Shown here: positions 19,866 through 34,646 of the stretch, in pieces
How positions within the stretch are numbered: position 1 is the first letter of the stretch
Layout: each line of letters starts with the position of its first letter
Assembly (NCBI RefSeq): GCF_051020955.1
Contig: NW_027476516.1
Coordinates: forward strand, 124,001-188,000
Direction of reading: 5' to 3'
DNA length: 64,000 bases
From: Megalopta genalis
Taxonomy: Eukaryota; Arthropoda; Insecta; Hymenoptera; Halictidae
Made by a program: the position numbers and the translations under genes
The notes under the pieces: model-generated
The model's input: only the letters and a program-made list of their open reading frames with translations
Databases searched by the model: none
Told to the model about the DNA's origin: nothing

Positions 19866-22800
19866 CATGCGAAACAAGATATTTAGCTTCAAACACTAGG
19901 GATATATGTGATATAGCTTCAAATGCAGACGAATCAAACGAGTTAGCTTCAAAATCCATGCGATACACATGATTTAGCTTCAAATCAATGGGAAGTAGAA
20001 GACTTAGCATCAAATCCATGCGGAACAAATGATTTAGCTTCAGATAGTTGCGGTGTAAGTGATATAGTTTCAAATGCAGACGAAACAAATGGTTTAGCTT
20101 GAAATACGTGTGATATACGTTATTTAGATTTAACTGCATGCGCAACAAAGGAGTCAGCTTCAAATACATGCGAAACACATGATTTAGATGCAAATCAGTG
20201 CGAAGTAGAAGGTTTAGCTTCAAACCCACGCGAAACCAATGATTTTGCTTCAGATACTTGCGATATAAGTGATATAGCTTCAAATGCAGTCGAATCAAAC
20301 TTGTTAGATTGTAAATCCATGTGACACACATGATTTAGCTTCGAATCAATGGGAAGTAGACGGCTTAGCTTGAAATCCATGCGAAACAAATGGTTTAGCT
20401 TGAAATACATGAGATATACGTTATTTAGATTCAACTGCATGCGCAACAAACGAGTCAGCTTCAAATACATGCGAAACACATGATTTAGCAGCAAATCAAT
20501 GCGTTGTAGAAGGTTTAGCTTCAAATCCATGAAAAACCAATGATCTTGCTTTAGATACTTGCGATATAAGTGATATAGCTTCAAATTCAGATGAAACAAA
20601 CGAGTTAGCTTCAAATCCATGCGAAACACATGATTTAGCTTCAAATCAATGCGATGTAGAAGGTTTAGCTTTAAATCCGTGCCAGACACATGATTTAGCT
20701 TCAAATCCATGGGATGTACAAGGTTTAGCTACAAAACCATGCGAAACACATTATTTAGCTGCAAATCAGTGCGAAGTAGAAGGGCCAGGTTCAAATCCAT
20801 GCGATTGCAATGGTTCATCTTCAAATACTTGTGGAAGACATGATTTAGCTTCAACTGCATGCGAAACAAACGAGTTAGCTTCAAATCAATGGCAAACACA
20901 TGATTTAGCTGCAAATCAATGCGAAGTAGAAGGCTTAGCTTCAAATCCAAGCGAAACGAATGGATTAACTTAAAATACTTTTGATATACACGATTCAGCT
21001 TCTAATGCAGGCGAAACAAACGAGCTAGATTCAAATCCATGCGATACACATAACTTAGCTTCAAATCAATGCGAACTAGAAAGCTTAGCATCAAATCCAT
21101 GCGACACAAATTATTTAGCTTCATATACTTGCGATATAAGTGATATAGCTTCATATGCTGCGAAACAAACGATTGAGCTTTAAATCCAAGAGTAACACAT
21201 GATTTAACTTCAAATCAATGCGATGAATAAGATTTAGCTTCAAATCCATGCGAAACTTATGGTTTAGCTTCAAATACTTGAGATATACATGATTTTGCAT
21301 CAGCTGCATGCGAAACAAACGATTCAGCTTCAAATCCAAGCCAAACACATGATTTAGCTTCAAATCAATGCGAAATAGAAGGCTTAGCATCAAATCCATG
21401 CGAAACAAATGATTCAGCTTCAAACAGTTGGGGTATAAGTGGTATAGATTCAACTGAAGGCGAAACAAACGAGATAGCTTCAAATCCATGCGACACAAAT
21501 GATTTAGCTTCAGATACTTGCGATCTAAGTGATATAGCTTCAAATACAGACGAAACAAATGATTTAGCTTCAAATCACTGCGAATTAGAAGGCTTAGCTT
21601 CAAATCCATGCGAATCACATGATTTATCTTCAAATTCATGCGAAACACATGGTTTAGCTTCAATTCCATGCGAATCAAATGGTTTAGCTTCAAATACTTG
21701 TGGTATAAATGAAATAGCTTCAAATGCAGGCGAAACAAACGAGTTAGCTTCAAATCCATGCAAAACACATGATTTAGATTCCAATCCATGCGAAACACAT
21801 GATTTAGCTTCTAATCAATGCGAAGTATAAAGTTCAGCTTCAAATCCAAGCGAAACACATGATTTAACATCAAATCAATGCGAAGTAGAAGGCTTAGCTT
21901 CAAATACATGAGAAACAATTGATTTAGCTTCAGATACTTGCGGTATATGTGATATAGCTTCAAATGCAGGCGAAAGAAAAGAGTTAGCTTCAAATCCATG
22001 CAGAACACATGATTTAGCTTCCAATCCATGCGAAACACATGATTTAGCTTCTAATCAATGCGAAGTATAAGGCACAGCTTCAAATCCAAGCTAAACACAT
22101 GATTTAGCTTCAAAACAATGCGAATTAGAAGGCTTAGCTTCAAATCCATGCGAATCACGTGATTTATTTTCAAATTCATGCGAAACACATGGTTTAGCTT
22201 CAATTCCATGCGAATCAAATGGTTTAGCTTCGAATACTTGTGATATACATGATTTAGCTTCAACTGCGTGCGAAGCAAACGAATTAGCTTCAAATCAATG
22301 CGATACACATGATTTAGCTTCAAATCAATTCGAAGTAGTAGGCTTAGCTTCAAATCCAAGCGACGCCAATTATTTAGCTTCAAATACTTGCGATATAAGT
22401 GACATAGCTTCAAATGCAGGCGAAACAAACGAGTTAGCTTCGAATCCAGGCGAAACACATGATTGAGCTTCAAGTCAATGCGAAGTAGGAGGCTTAGCTT
22501 CAAATCCGGACGAAAGAAATGAATTTATACGCAAGTCAATGCGAAGTAGAAGGCTTAGCTTCAAATCCATGCGAAACGAAAGATTTAGTTTAAAATACTT
22601 GCGAATATGAGGGATACAGCTTCAACTGCAGGCGAAACAAAAGAGTTAGCTTCAAATCCATGCGAAACACATGATTCGGCTACAAATCAAAGCGAAGTAG
22701 AAGGCTTAGCTTCAAATCCATGCCAAACGAATGATTTAGCTTCAAATACTTGTGGTATAAATGGAATAGCTTCAAATGCAGGCGAAACAAACGAGTTAGC

Positions 22801-23558
22801 TTCAAATCCTTGCAATACACATGATTTAGATTCCAATCCATGCGAAACACATGATTTAGCTTCAAATCAATTCGAAGTAGAAGGCTTAGCTTCAAATCCA
22901 AGCGAGACACATGATTTAGCCTCAAATCAGTGCGAAGTAGAAGGCTCTGCTTCAAATCCATACCATTCTAATGGTTCGGCTACAAATACTTGTGAAAGAC
23001 ATGATTTAGCTTCAACAGCATGCGAAACAAACGAGTTAGCTTCAATTCCATGCGAAACAAATGATTTAGCTTCAAATCAATGCGAAGAAGAAGGCTTAGC
23101 TTCAAATCCATGCGAAACAAATGGTTTAGCTACAAATACTTGTGATATACATTATTTAGCTTCAACTGCATGCGAAACAAGCGAGTTAGCTTCAATTCCA
23201 TGCGAAACAAATGATTTAGCTTCAAATCAATGCGAAGTAGAAGGCTTAGCATCAAATACGTGCGGAACAAATGATTTAGCTTCAGATAGTTGCGATGTAA
23301 GTGATATAGTTTCAAATGCAGGCGAATCAAACGAGTTAGCTTGAAACCTATGAGATACACATGATTCAGCTTCAAATCAATGCGAAGTAGAAGGCTTAGC
23401 TTCAAATCCATGCGAAACAAACGATTTAGGTTCAGATACTTGCGACATTAGTGATATAGTTTCAAATGCAGGGGAAACAAACGAGTTAGCTTCAAATCGA
23501 TGCAAAACACATGATTAAACTTCAAATCAATGCGATGTAGAAGGTTTAGCTTCAAATC
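19866..23558. repeat. 3,693-bp tandem satellite duplication, copy A
   Basis: The segment aligns to 23559-27251 at a constant spacing of 3,693 bp. I found two differences (20586 T against 24279 G, and 22810 T against 26503 A). The left limit is set by a mismatch at 19865/23558, outside which the sequences differ at many sites. Within the segment the monomers themselves differ from each other, so the identity reflects one recent large duplication and not local monomer homogenisation. A 245-codon + strand frame at 22607-23344 is copied exactly in register but has no recognisable domain. Confidence 0.9.
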
Positions 23559-26500
23559 CATGCGAAACAAGATATTTAGCTTCAAACACTAGGGATATAT
23601 GTGATATAGCTTCAAATGCAGACGAATCAAACGAGTTAGCTTCAAAATCCATGCGATACACATGATTTAGCTTCAAATCAATGGGAAGTAGAAGACTTAG
23701 CATCAAATCCATGCGGAACAAATGATTTAGCTTCAGATAGTTGCGGTGTAAGTGATATAGTTTCAAATGCAGACGAAACAAATGGTTTAGCTTGAAATAC
23801 GTGTGATATACGTTATTTAGATTTAACTGCATGCGCAACAAAGGAGTCAGCTTCAAATACATGCGAAACACATGATTTAGATGCAAATCAGTGCGAAGTA
23901 GAAGGTTTAGCTTCAAACCCACGCGAAACCAATGATTTTGCTTCAGATACTTGCGATATAAGTGATATAGCTTCAAATGCAGTCGAATCAAACTTGTTAG
24001 ATTGTAAATCCATGTGACACACATGATTTAGCTTCGAATCAATGGGAAGTAGACGGCTTAGCTTGAAATCCATGCGAAACAAATGGTTTAGCTTGAAATA
24101 CATGAGATATACGTTATTTAGATTCAACTGCATGCGCAACAAACGAGTCAGCTTCAAATACATGCGAAACACATGATTTAGCAGCAAATCAATGCGTTGT
24201 AGAAGGTTTAGCTTCAAATCCATGAAAAACCAATGATCTTGCTTTAGATACTTGCGATATAAGTGATATAGCTTCAAATGCAGATGAAACAAACGAGTTA
24301 GCTTCAAATCCATGCGAAACACATGATTTAGCTTCAAATCAATGCGATGTAGAAGGTTTAGCTTTAAATCCGTGCCAGACACATGATTTAGCTTCAAATC
24401 CATGGGATGTACAAGGTTTAGCTACAAAACCATGCGAAACACATTATTTAGCTGCAAATCAGTGCGAAGTAGAAGGGCCAGGTTCAAATCCATGCGATTG
24501 CAATGGTTCATCTTCAAATACTTGTGGAAGACATGATTTAGCTTCAACTGCATGCGAAACAAACGAGTTAGCTTCAAATCAATGGCAAACACATGATTTA
24601 GCTGCAAATCAATGCGAAGTAGAAGGCTTAGCTTCAAATCCAAGCGAAACGAATGGATTAACTTAAAATACTTTTGATATACACGATTCAGCTTCTAATG
24701 CAGGCGAAACAAACGAGCTAGATTCAAATCCATGCGATACACATAACTTAGCTTCAAATCAATGCGAACTAGAAAGCTTAGCATCAAATCCATGCGACAC
24801 AAATTATTTAGCTTCATATACTTGCGATATAAGTGATATAGCTTCATATGCTGCGAAACAAACGATTGAGCTTTAAATCCAAGAGTAACACATGATTTAA
24901 CTTCAAATCAATGCGATGAATAAGATTTAGCTTCAAATCCATGCGAAACTTATGGTTTAGCTTCAAATACTTGAGATATACATGATTTTGCATCAGCTGC
25001 ATGCGAAACAAACGATTCAGCTTCAAATCCAAGCCAAACACATGATTTAGCTTCAAATCAATGCGAAATAGAAGGCTTAGCATCAAATCCATGCGAAACA
25101 AATGATTCAGCTTCAAACAGTTGGGGTATAAGTGGTATAGATTCAACTGAAGGCGAAACAAACGAGATAGCTTCAAATCCATGCGACACAAATGATTTAG
25201 CTTCAGATACTTGCGATCTAAGTGATATAGCTTCAAATACAGACGAAACAAATGATTTAGCTTCAAATCACTGCGAATTAGAAGGCTTAGCTTCAAATCC
25301 ATGCGAATCACATGATTTATCTTCAAATTCATGCGAAACACATGGTTTAGCTTCAATTCCATGCGAATCAAATGGTTTAGCTTCAAATACTTGTGGTATA
25401 AATGAAATAGCTTCAAATGCAGGCGAAACAAACGAGTTAGCTTCAAATCCATGCAAAACACATGATTTAGATTCCAATCCATGCGAAACACATGATTTAG
25501 CTTCTAATCAATGCGAAGTATAAAGTTCAGCTTCAAATCCAAGCGAAACACATGATTTAACATCAAATCAATGCGAAGTAGAAGGCTTAGCTTCAAATAC
25601 ATGAGAAACAATTGATTTAGCTTCAGATACTTGCGGTATATGTGATATAGCTTCAAATGCAGGCGAAAGAAAAGAGTTAGCTTCAAATCCATGCAGAACA
25701 CATGATTTAGCTTCCAATCCATGCGAAACACATGATTTAGCTTCTAATCAATGCGAAGTATAAGGCACAGCTTCAAATCCAAGCTAAACACATGATTTAG
25801 CTTCAAAACAATGCGAATTAGAAGGCTTAGCTTCAAATCCATGCGAATCACGTGATTTATTTTCAAATTCATGCGAAACACATGGTTTAGCTTCAATTCC
25901 ATGCGAATCAAATGGTTTAGCTTCGAATACTTGTGATATACATGATTTAGCTTCAACTGCGTGCGAAGCAAACGAATTAGCTTCAAATCAATGCGATACA
26001 CATGATTTAGCTTCAAATCAATTCGAAGTAGTAGGCTTAGCTTCAAATCCAAGCGACGCCAATTATTTAGCTTCAAATACTTGCGATATAAGTGACATAG
26101 CTTCAAATGCAGGCGAAACAAACGAGTTAGCTTCGAATCCAGGCGAAACACATGATTGAGCTTCAAGTCAATGCGAAGTAGGAGGCTTAGCTTCAAATCC
26201 GGACGAAAGAAATGAATTTATACGCAAGTCAATGCGAAGTAGAAGGCTTAGCTTCAAATCCATGCGAAACGAAAGATTTAGTTTAAAATACTTGCGAATA
26301 TGAGGGATACAGCTTCAACTGCAGGCGAAACAAAAGAGTTAGCTTCAAATCCATGCGAAACACATGATTCGGCTACAAATCAAAGCGAAGTAGAAGGCTT
26401 AGCTTCAAATCCATGCCAAACGAATGATTTAGCTTCAAATACTTGTGGTATAAATGGAATAGCTTCAAATGCAGGCGAAACAAACGAGTTAGCTTCAAAT

Positions 26501-27251
26501 CCATGCAATACACATGATTTAGATTCCAATCCATGCGAAACACATGATTTAGCTTCAAATCAATTCGAAGTAGAAGGCTTAGCTTCAAATCCAAGCGAGA
26601 CACATGATTTAGCCTCAAATCAGTGCGAAGTAGAAGGCTCTGCTTCAAATCCATACCATTCTAATGGTTCGGCTACAAATACTTGTGAAAGACATGATTT
26701 AGCTTCAACAGCATGCGAAACAAACGAGTTAGCTTCAATTCCATGCGAAACAAATGATTTAGCTTCAAATCAATGCGAAGAAGAAGGCTTAGCTTCAAAT
26801 CCATGCGAAACAAATGGTTTAGCTACAAATACTTGTGATATACATTATTTAGCTTCAACTGCATGCGAAACAAGCGAGTTAGCTTCAATTCCATGCGAAA
26901 CAAATGATTTAGCTTCAAATCAATGCGAAGTAGAAGGCTTAGCATCAAATACGTGCGGAACAAATGATTTAGCTTCAGATAGTTGCGATGTAAGTGATAT
27001 AGTTTCAAATGCAGGCGAATCAAACGAGTTAGCTTGAAACCTATGAGATACACATGATTCAGCTTCAAATCAATGCGAAGTAGAAGGCTTAGCTTCAAAT
27101 CCATGCGAAACAAACGATTTAGGTTCAGATACTTGCGACATTAGTGATATAGTTTCAAATGCAGGGGAAACAAACGAGTTAGCTTCAAATCGATGCAAAA
27201 CACATGATTAAACTTCAAATCAATGCGATGTAGAAGGTTTAGCTTCAAATC
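23559..27251. repeat. 3,693-bp tandem satellite duplication, copy B
   Basis: Second copy, directly abutting copy A. The frame seen in copy A recurs at 26300-27037. The junction at 27251/27252 leads straight into a third, partial copy, as expected if unequal exchange produced a local tandem array of this larger unit. Confidence 0.9.
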
Positions 27252-29290
27252 CATGCGAAACAAGAGATTTAGCTTCAAACACTAGGGATATAATTGATAT
27301 AGCTTCAAATGCAGACGAATCAAACGAGTTAGCTTCAAAATCCATGCGATACACATGATTTAGCTTCAAATCAATGGGAAGTAGAAGACTTAGCATCAAA
27401 TCCATGCGGAACAAATGATTTAGCTTCAGTTAGTTGCGGTGTAAGTGATATAGTTTCAAATGCAGACGAAACAAATGGTTTAGCTTGAAATACGTGTGAT
27501 ATACGTTATTTAGATTTAACTGCATGCGCAACAAACGAGTCAGCTTCAAATACATGCGAAACACATGATTTAGCAGCAAATCAATGCGTTGTAGAAGGTT
27601 TAGCTTCAAATCCATGAAAAACCAATGATCTTGCTTTAGATACTTGCGATATAAGTGATATAGCTTCAAATGCAGATGAAACAAATGAGTTAGCTTCAAA
27701 TCCATGCGAAACACATGATTTAGCTTCAAATCAGTGCGAAGTAGAAGGTTTAGCTTCAAATCCACGCGAAACCAATGATTTTGCTTCAGATACTTGCGAT
27801 ATAAGTGATATAGCTTCAAATGCAGTCGAATCAAACTTGTTAGCTTGTAAATCCATGTGACACACATGATTTAGCTTCGAATCAATGGGAAGTAGAAGGC
27901 TTAGCTTTAAATCCATGCGAAACAAATGGTTTAGCTTGAAATACATGAGATATACGTTATTTAGATTTAACTGCATGCGCAACAAACGAGTCAGCTTCAA
28001 ATACATGCGAAACACATGATTTAGCAGCAAATCAATGCGTTGTGGAAGGTTTAGCTTCAAATCCATGAAAAACCAATGATCTTGCTTTAGATACTTGCGA
28101 TATAAGTGATATAGCTTCAAATGCACATGAAACAAATGAGTTAGCTTCAAATCCATGGGATGTACAAGGTTTAGCTACAAAACCATGCGAAACACATTAT
28201 TTAGCTGCAAATCGGTGCGAAGTAGAAGGGCCAGGTTCAAATCCATTGGATTCAAATGGTTCATCTTCAAATACTTGTGGAAGACATGATTTAGCTTCAA
28301 CTGCATGCGAAACAAACGAGTTAGCTTCAAATCAATGGCAAACACATGATTTAGCTGCAAATCAATGCGAAGTAGAAGGCTTAGCTTCAAATCCAAGCGA
28401 AACGGACGGATTAACTTAAAATACTTTTAATATACATGATTTAGCTTCTAATGCAGGCGAAACAAACGAGTTAGATTCAAATCCATGCGATACACGTAAC
28501 TTAGCTTCAAATCAATGCGAAGTAGAAAGCTTAGCATCAAATCCATGCGACACAAATTATTTAGCTTCATATACTTGCGATATAAGTGATATAGCTTCAA
28601 ATGCTGGCGAAACAAACGATTGAGCTTTAAATCCAAGAGTAACACATGATTTAACTTCAAATCAATGCGATGAATAAGATTTAGCTTCAAATCCATGCGA
28701 AACTTATGGTTTAGCTTCAAATACTTGAGATATACATGATTTTGCATCAGCTGCATGCGAACCAAACGATTCATCTTCAAATCCAAGCCAAACACATGAT
28801 TTAGCATCAAATCAATGCGAAATAGAAGCCTTAGCATCAAATCCATGCGAAACAAATGATTCAGCTTCAAACAGTTGGGGTATAAGTGGTATAGATTCAA
28901 CTGAACGCGAAACAAACGAGATAGCTTCAAATCCATGCGAATTAGAAGGCTTAGCTTCAAATCCATGCGAATCACATGATTTATCTTCAAATTCATGCGA
29001 AACTCATGGTTTAGCTTCAATTCCATGCGAATCAAATGGTTTAGCTTCAAATACTTGTGATATACATGATTTAGCTTCAACTGCGTGCGAAACAAACGAA
29101 TTAGCTTCAAATCAATGCGATACACATGATTTAGCTTCAAATCAAAGCGAAGTAGAAGGATTAGCTTCAAATCCATGCCAAACGAATGATTTAGCTTCAA
29201 ATACTTGTGGTATAAATGAAATAGCTTTAAATGCAGGCGAAACAAACGAGTTAGCTTCAAATCCATGCAAAACACATGATTAAGCTTCAA
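27252..29290. repeat. Partial, rearranged third copy of the 3.7-kb unit
   Basis: Starts at the same point of the unit as copies A and B and follows them with many more differences. Spacing to copy B becomes 3,753 bp near 28160, and a block corresponding to about 25190-25860 is largely missing near 28940-28980. It ends near 29290, where the similarity can no longer be followed. It is older than the A/B split or has been altered by further exchange. Confidence 0.7.
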
Positions 29291-30726
29291 ATCAATTCTA
29301 TGTAGAAGGTTTAGCTTCAAGTCAATTCTATGTAGAAGGTTTAGCTTCAAATCCGAGCGAAACAAATGATTTAGCTTCAGATACTTGCAATATAAGTGAT
29401 ATAGCTTCAAATGCAGGCGAAAGAAACGAGTTAGCTTCAAATCCAAGCGAAACACAAAATATAGCTTCAAATCAATGCGATGTAGAAGGTTTAGCTTCAA
29501 ATCCATGCGAAACAAATGATTTAGCATCAGATACTTGCGATAAAAGTGATATAGCTTCAAATGCTGGTGAAACAGACTAGTTAGATCCAAATCCATGCGA
29601 AATACATGATTTAACTACAAATCAATGCGATGTAGAAGGTTCAGATTCAAATTCATGCGAAACAAGTGATTTAGCATCAGATACTTGCGATATAAGTGAT
29701 ATAGCATCAAATGCAGTCGACGCAAACGAGATAGCTTCAAATCCAAGCGAATCACATGATTTATCTTCAAATCAGTGTGATTTAGAAGGTTTAGCTTCAA
29801 ATCCATGCGGAACAAACGATTGAGCTTCAAACACTTCGGATATAGGTGATATAGCTTCAGCTGCATGCGAAACAAAGGAGTTAGCTTCAGGTCCATGCGA
29901 AACACATGATTTAGCTTCAGATACTTGCGACATAAACGATATAGCTTCAAATGCAGGCGAAACAAACGAGTTAGCTACAAATCCATGTGAAACACATGAT
30001 ATAGCTTCAAATCATTGCGAAGTAGAAGGCTTGGCTTCTAATCCATGCGGAACAAATGGCTTAGCTTCAGACACTTGTGATATACATGATTTAGCTACAA
30101 CTGCATGCGAAACAAACGTGTTAGTTTCATATCCATGCGAAACACATGATTTAGCTTGATATCTATGCGATGTAGAAGGCTTAGCTTCAAATACGTGCGA
30201 AACAAATGATTTAGCATCAAATACTTGCGATATAAGTGATATAGCTTCAACTGCATGCGAAACAAACGAGTTACCTTCAAATCCAAGCGAAACACATGAT
30301 TTAGCATCAACTCATGTAGACGGATCTATCGAGTTAGCTTCTAATACATGCGAACTAGAAGGTTTATCTTCAAATCCATGCGAAACGAATGATTTAGCTT
30401 CAAATACTTGTGATATACATGATTTTGATTCAAATGCAGGCGAAACAAACAAGTTGGCTTCAAATCCATGCGAAACACATGATTTAGCGTCAAATTCATG
30501 CAAAGTAGAAGACTTAGCTTCAAATACATGCGAATCAAATGGTTTAGCTTCTAATGCTTGTGATATCCATGATTTAGCATCAAATGCAGACGAATCAAAC
30601 AGGTTTACTTCAAATCCATGCGAAACACATGATTTAGCTTCAAATCAATGCGCAGTAGAAGGCTTAGCTTCAAATCCATGCGATACACATGATTTAGCTT
30701 CAAATCAATACGATGTAGTAGGTGCA

Positions 30727-31070
30727 GCTTCAAATCAATGCGATATAAGTGATATAGCTTCAAAAGCAGGAGGAACAAACGAGGTAGCTTCAATTCCATG
30801 CGAAACAAATGATTTAGCTTCAAATCAATGCGAAGTAGAAGCCTTAGCTTCAGATAAATGCGAAACACATAATTTAGCTTCAAATCAATGCGAAATAGAA
30901 GGCTTACCTTCAAATCCATTCGAAACGAAAGATTTAGCTTTAAATACTTACGAATATAAGTGATATAGTTACAAATGCAGGCGAAACAAACGAGTTTGCT
31001 TCAAATCCATGCGAAACACATGATTTAGCTTCAAATCAATAAGATGTTGAAGGTTTCGCTTCAAATCAAT
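30727..31070. repeat. Duplicated satellite segment, copy 1 (spacing 780 bp)
   Basis: Matches 31507-31850 with a few substitutions, for example near 30842 against 31622. It begins at caaatcaatgcgatataagt and passes through an uncommon monomer with caaaagcaggaggaac. Confidence 0.8.
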
Positions 31071-31506
31071 GCGACGTAGATGGCTTAGCTTCAAATCCAT
31101 GCGGAACGAATGATTTAGCTTCATATACTTGCGATTTAAGTGATATAGCTTCAAATGCTGCGAAACAAACGAGTGAGCATTAATTCCAAGCATTACACAT
31201 GATTTAACTTCAAATCAATGCGGAGAAGAAGATTTAGCTTCAAATCCGTGCGAAACAAATGGATTAGCTTCGAATACTTGAGATAAACATGATTTTGCTT
31301 CAGCTGCATGCGAAACAAACGATTCAGCTTCAAATCCAAGCGAAACACATGATTTAGCTTCTAATCAATGCGAAGTATAAGGTTCAGCTTCAAATCCAAG
31401 CGAAACACATGATTTAGCTTCTAATCAATGCGAAGTATAAGGTTCAGCTTCAAATCGAAGCGAAGCGCATGATTTAGCTTCAAATCAATGCGAATTTGAA
31501 GGCTTA

Positions 31507-31850
31507 GCTTCAAATCAATGCGATATAAGTGATATAGCTTCAAAAGCAGGAGGAACAAACGAGGTAGCTTCAATTCCATGCGAAACAAATGATTTAGCTT
31601 CAAATCAATGCGAAGTAGAAGGATTAGCTTCAGATAAATGCGAAACACATAATTTAGCTTCAAATCAATGCGAAATAGAAGGCTTACCTTCAAATCCATT
31701 CGAAACGAAAGATTTAGCTTTAAATACTTACGAATATAAGTGATATAGTTACAAATGCAGGCGAAACAAACGAGTTTGCTTCAAATCCATGCGAAACACA
31801 TGATTTAGCTTCAAATCAATAAGATGTAGAAGGTTTCGCTTCAAATCAAT
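31507..31850. repeat. Duplicated satellite segment, copy 2 (spacing 780 bp)
   Basis: Second copy of 30727-31070, in the same orientation. The distance equals 26 monomers, so the 30-bp register is preserved. Confidence 0.8.
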
Positions 31851-33006
31851 TCGATGTAGAAGGTTTAGCTTCAAATCCATGCGAAACACATGATTTAGCT
31901 TCAAACACTTGGTGTATAAGTGATATAGCTTCAAATGCAGACAAATCAAACGAGTTAGCTTCAAAATCCACGCGATACACATGATTTAGCTTCAAATACT
32001 TGCGATATAAGTGATGTAGATTCAACTGCAGGCGAAACGAACGAATTAGCTTCAAATCCATGCGAAATACATGATTTAGCTTCAAATCAAAGCGAAGTAG
32101 AAGGTTCAGCTTCAAATCCATGTGACACATATAATTTAGCTTCAAATACTTGCGATATAAGTGATATAGCTTCAAAAGCAGGAAGAACAAACGAGGTAGC
32201 TTCAAATCCATGCGAAACACATGATTTAGCTTCAAATCAATGCGAAGTAGAAGGCTTAGCTTCAAATACATACGAAACAAATGGTTTAGCTACAAATACT
32301 TGTGATACACATTATTTAGGTACAACTGCATGCGAAACAAATGAGTTAGCTTCAAATCCATGCGACACAGATGATTTAGTTTCAATTCAATGCGAACTAG
32401 AAGGCTTAGCTTCAAATTCATGCGAATCAAATGTGTTTAGCTTCAAATACTGGTGATATACATTATTTAGCTTCACTGCATGCGAAGCAAACGAGTTAGC
32501 TTCAAATCCAAAGGAAACACATCATTTAATTTCAAATCATGCGAAGTAGAAACCTTAGCTTCAAATCAATGCGAAACAAAAGTTTAGCTTCATATACTAG
32601 TCATATACATGATTTAGCTTCAACTGCATGCGAAACAAGCGAGTTATTCTTGAAATCCATGCGGAACACATGATTTAGCTTCAAATCAATGCGAAGTAGA
32701 AGGTTTAGCTTCAAATCCGTGCGAAGCAAATGATATTTGGCATCAAATACTTGCGATATAAGAGATATAGCTTCAATGCAGGCCAAACAAACGAGTTAGC
32801 TTCAAATCCAAGCGAAACACTTGATTTAGCTTCAAATCAATGCGATGTAGATGGATTAGCTTCAAGTCCATGAGAAACAAATGGTTTAGCTTCAGACACT
32901 TGCGATATAAATGATATAGCTGCAAATGCAGGCGAAACACACGAGTTAGCTACAAATCCATGTGAAACACATGATTAAGCTGCAAACCAATGCGATGTAG
33001 AAGGCT

Positions 33007-33965
33007 TAGCTTCAAATCAATGCGATACATACGATTTAACTTCAAATCAATGCGACGTAAAAGGTTTAGCTTCAAATCCGTGCGAAGCAAATGATTTTGG
33101 CATCAAATACTTGCGATATAAGTGATATAGCTTCGATGCAGGCCAAACAAACGAGTTAGCTTCAAATCCATGAGAAACACATGATTTAGCTTCAAATCAA
33201 TGCGATGTAAAAGTTTTAGCTTCAAATCCGTGCGAAACGAACGAGTTAGCTTCCAATCCATGCGAAACACATGATTAAGCTTCAAGTCAATACGATTTAG
33301 AAGGCTTAGCTTCAAATCCATGCGAATCAAATGGTTTAGCTTCAAATACTTGCAATATAAATGACGTAGATTCAAATGCAGGCGAAACAAACGAGTCAGC
33401 TTCAAATCCATGCAAAACACATGATTTAGCTTCCAATCAATGCGAAGTGGAGGGCTTAGCTTCAAATCCATGCGAAACGAATGATTTAGCGTCAAATACA
33501 TGCGAATATAAGGGATACATCTTCAAATGTATGCGAAACAAACGAGTTAGCTTCAAATACTTGCGATATAAATCAAGTAGGTTCAAAAGCAGGAAAACAA
33601 ACGAGTTAGCTTCAAATCCATGCGAAACCCATGATTTAGCTTCATATCAATTCGAAGTAGAAGGCTTAGCTTCAAATGTATGCGACACAACTGATTGAGC
33701 ATCAAATACTTGCGATATATATGATATAGCTTCAAATGCAGGCGACACAAACGAGTTAGCTTCAAATCCATGCGAAACACATGATTTAGCTTCAAATCCA
33801 AGCGAAACACATGATTCAGCTTCAAATCAATGCGATGTAAAAGGTTTAGCTTCAAATCCGTGCGAAACAAATGATTTAGCATCAAATACTTGCGATATAA
33901 GTGAGATAGCTTCATATGCAGGCGAAACCAACGAGTTAGCTTCAAATCCATGCGAAACACATGAT
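33007..33965. repeat. 0.96-kb duplicated satellite segment, copy 1
   Basis: Aligns to 34647-35606 at a spacing of 1,640 bp, becoming 1,641 bp after one extra A near 35041. Both copies include the unusual monomers around gaatataagggatacatctt and the run with tcaagtaggttcaaaagcag. A related but more divergent version lies at 3150-3480. Confidence 0.8.
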
Positions 33966-34646
33966 TTATCTTCAAATCAATGCGAAGTAGAAGGTTTAGC
34001 TTCAAATCCATGGGAAACGAATGATTTAGCGTCAAATACTTGCGAATATAAGGGATACATCTTCAAATGTATGCGAAACAAATGATTTAGCATCATAAAC
34101 TTGCGATATAATTGATATAGATTCAAATGCAGGGGAAACAAACGAGTTAACTTCAAATCCATGCAAAACACATGATTAAGCTTCAAATCAATTCTATGTA
34201 GAAGGTTTAGCTTCAAATCCAAGCGAAACAAATGATTTAACTTCAAATACTTGCGATATAAGTGATATAGCTTCATATGCAGGCGAAACGAACGAGTTAG
34301 CTTCAAATCCATGCGAAACACATGATTTAGCTTCAAATCAATGCGAAGTAGAAGGTTTAGCTTCAAATCCGTGCGAAGCAAATGATTTTGGCATCAAATA
34401 CTTGCGATATAAGTGATATAGCTTCAATGCAGGCCAAACAAACGAGTTAGCTTCAAATCCAAGCGAAACACTTGATTTAGCTTCAAATCAATGCGTGTAG
34501 ATGGATTAGCTTCAAGTCCATGAGAAACAAATGGTTTAGCTTCAGACACTTGCGATAAACATGATTTTTATTCAACTCCATGCGAAACAAACGAATTAGC
34601 TTCAAAACAAAGCGATACACATGATTTAGCTTCAAATCAATCCGAA

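Noticed and set aside
22607..23344. 245-codon + strand frame with regular cysteines, duplicated at 26300-27037
   Set aside because: Its duplication is explained by the 3.7-kb segment copy. The cysteine spacing is simply the monomer period, and there is no signal peptide.
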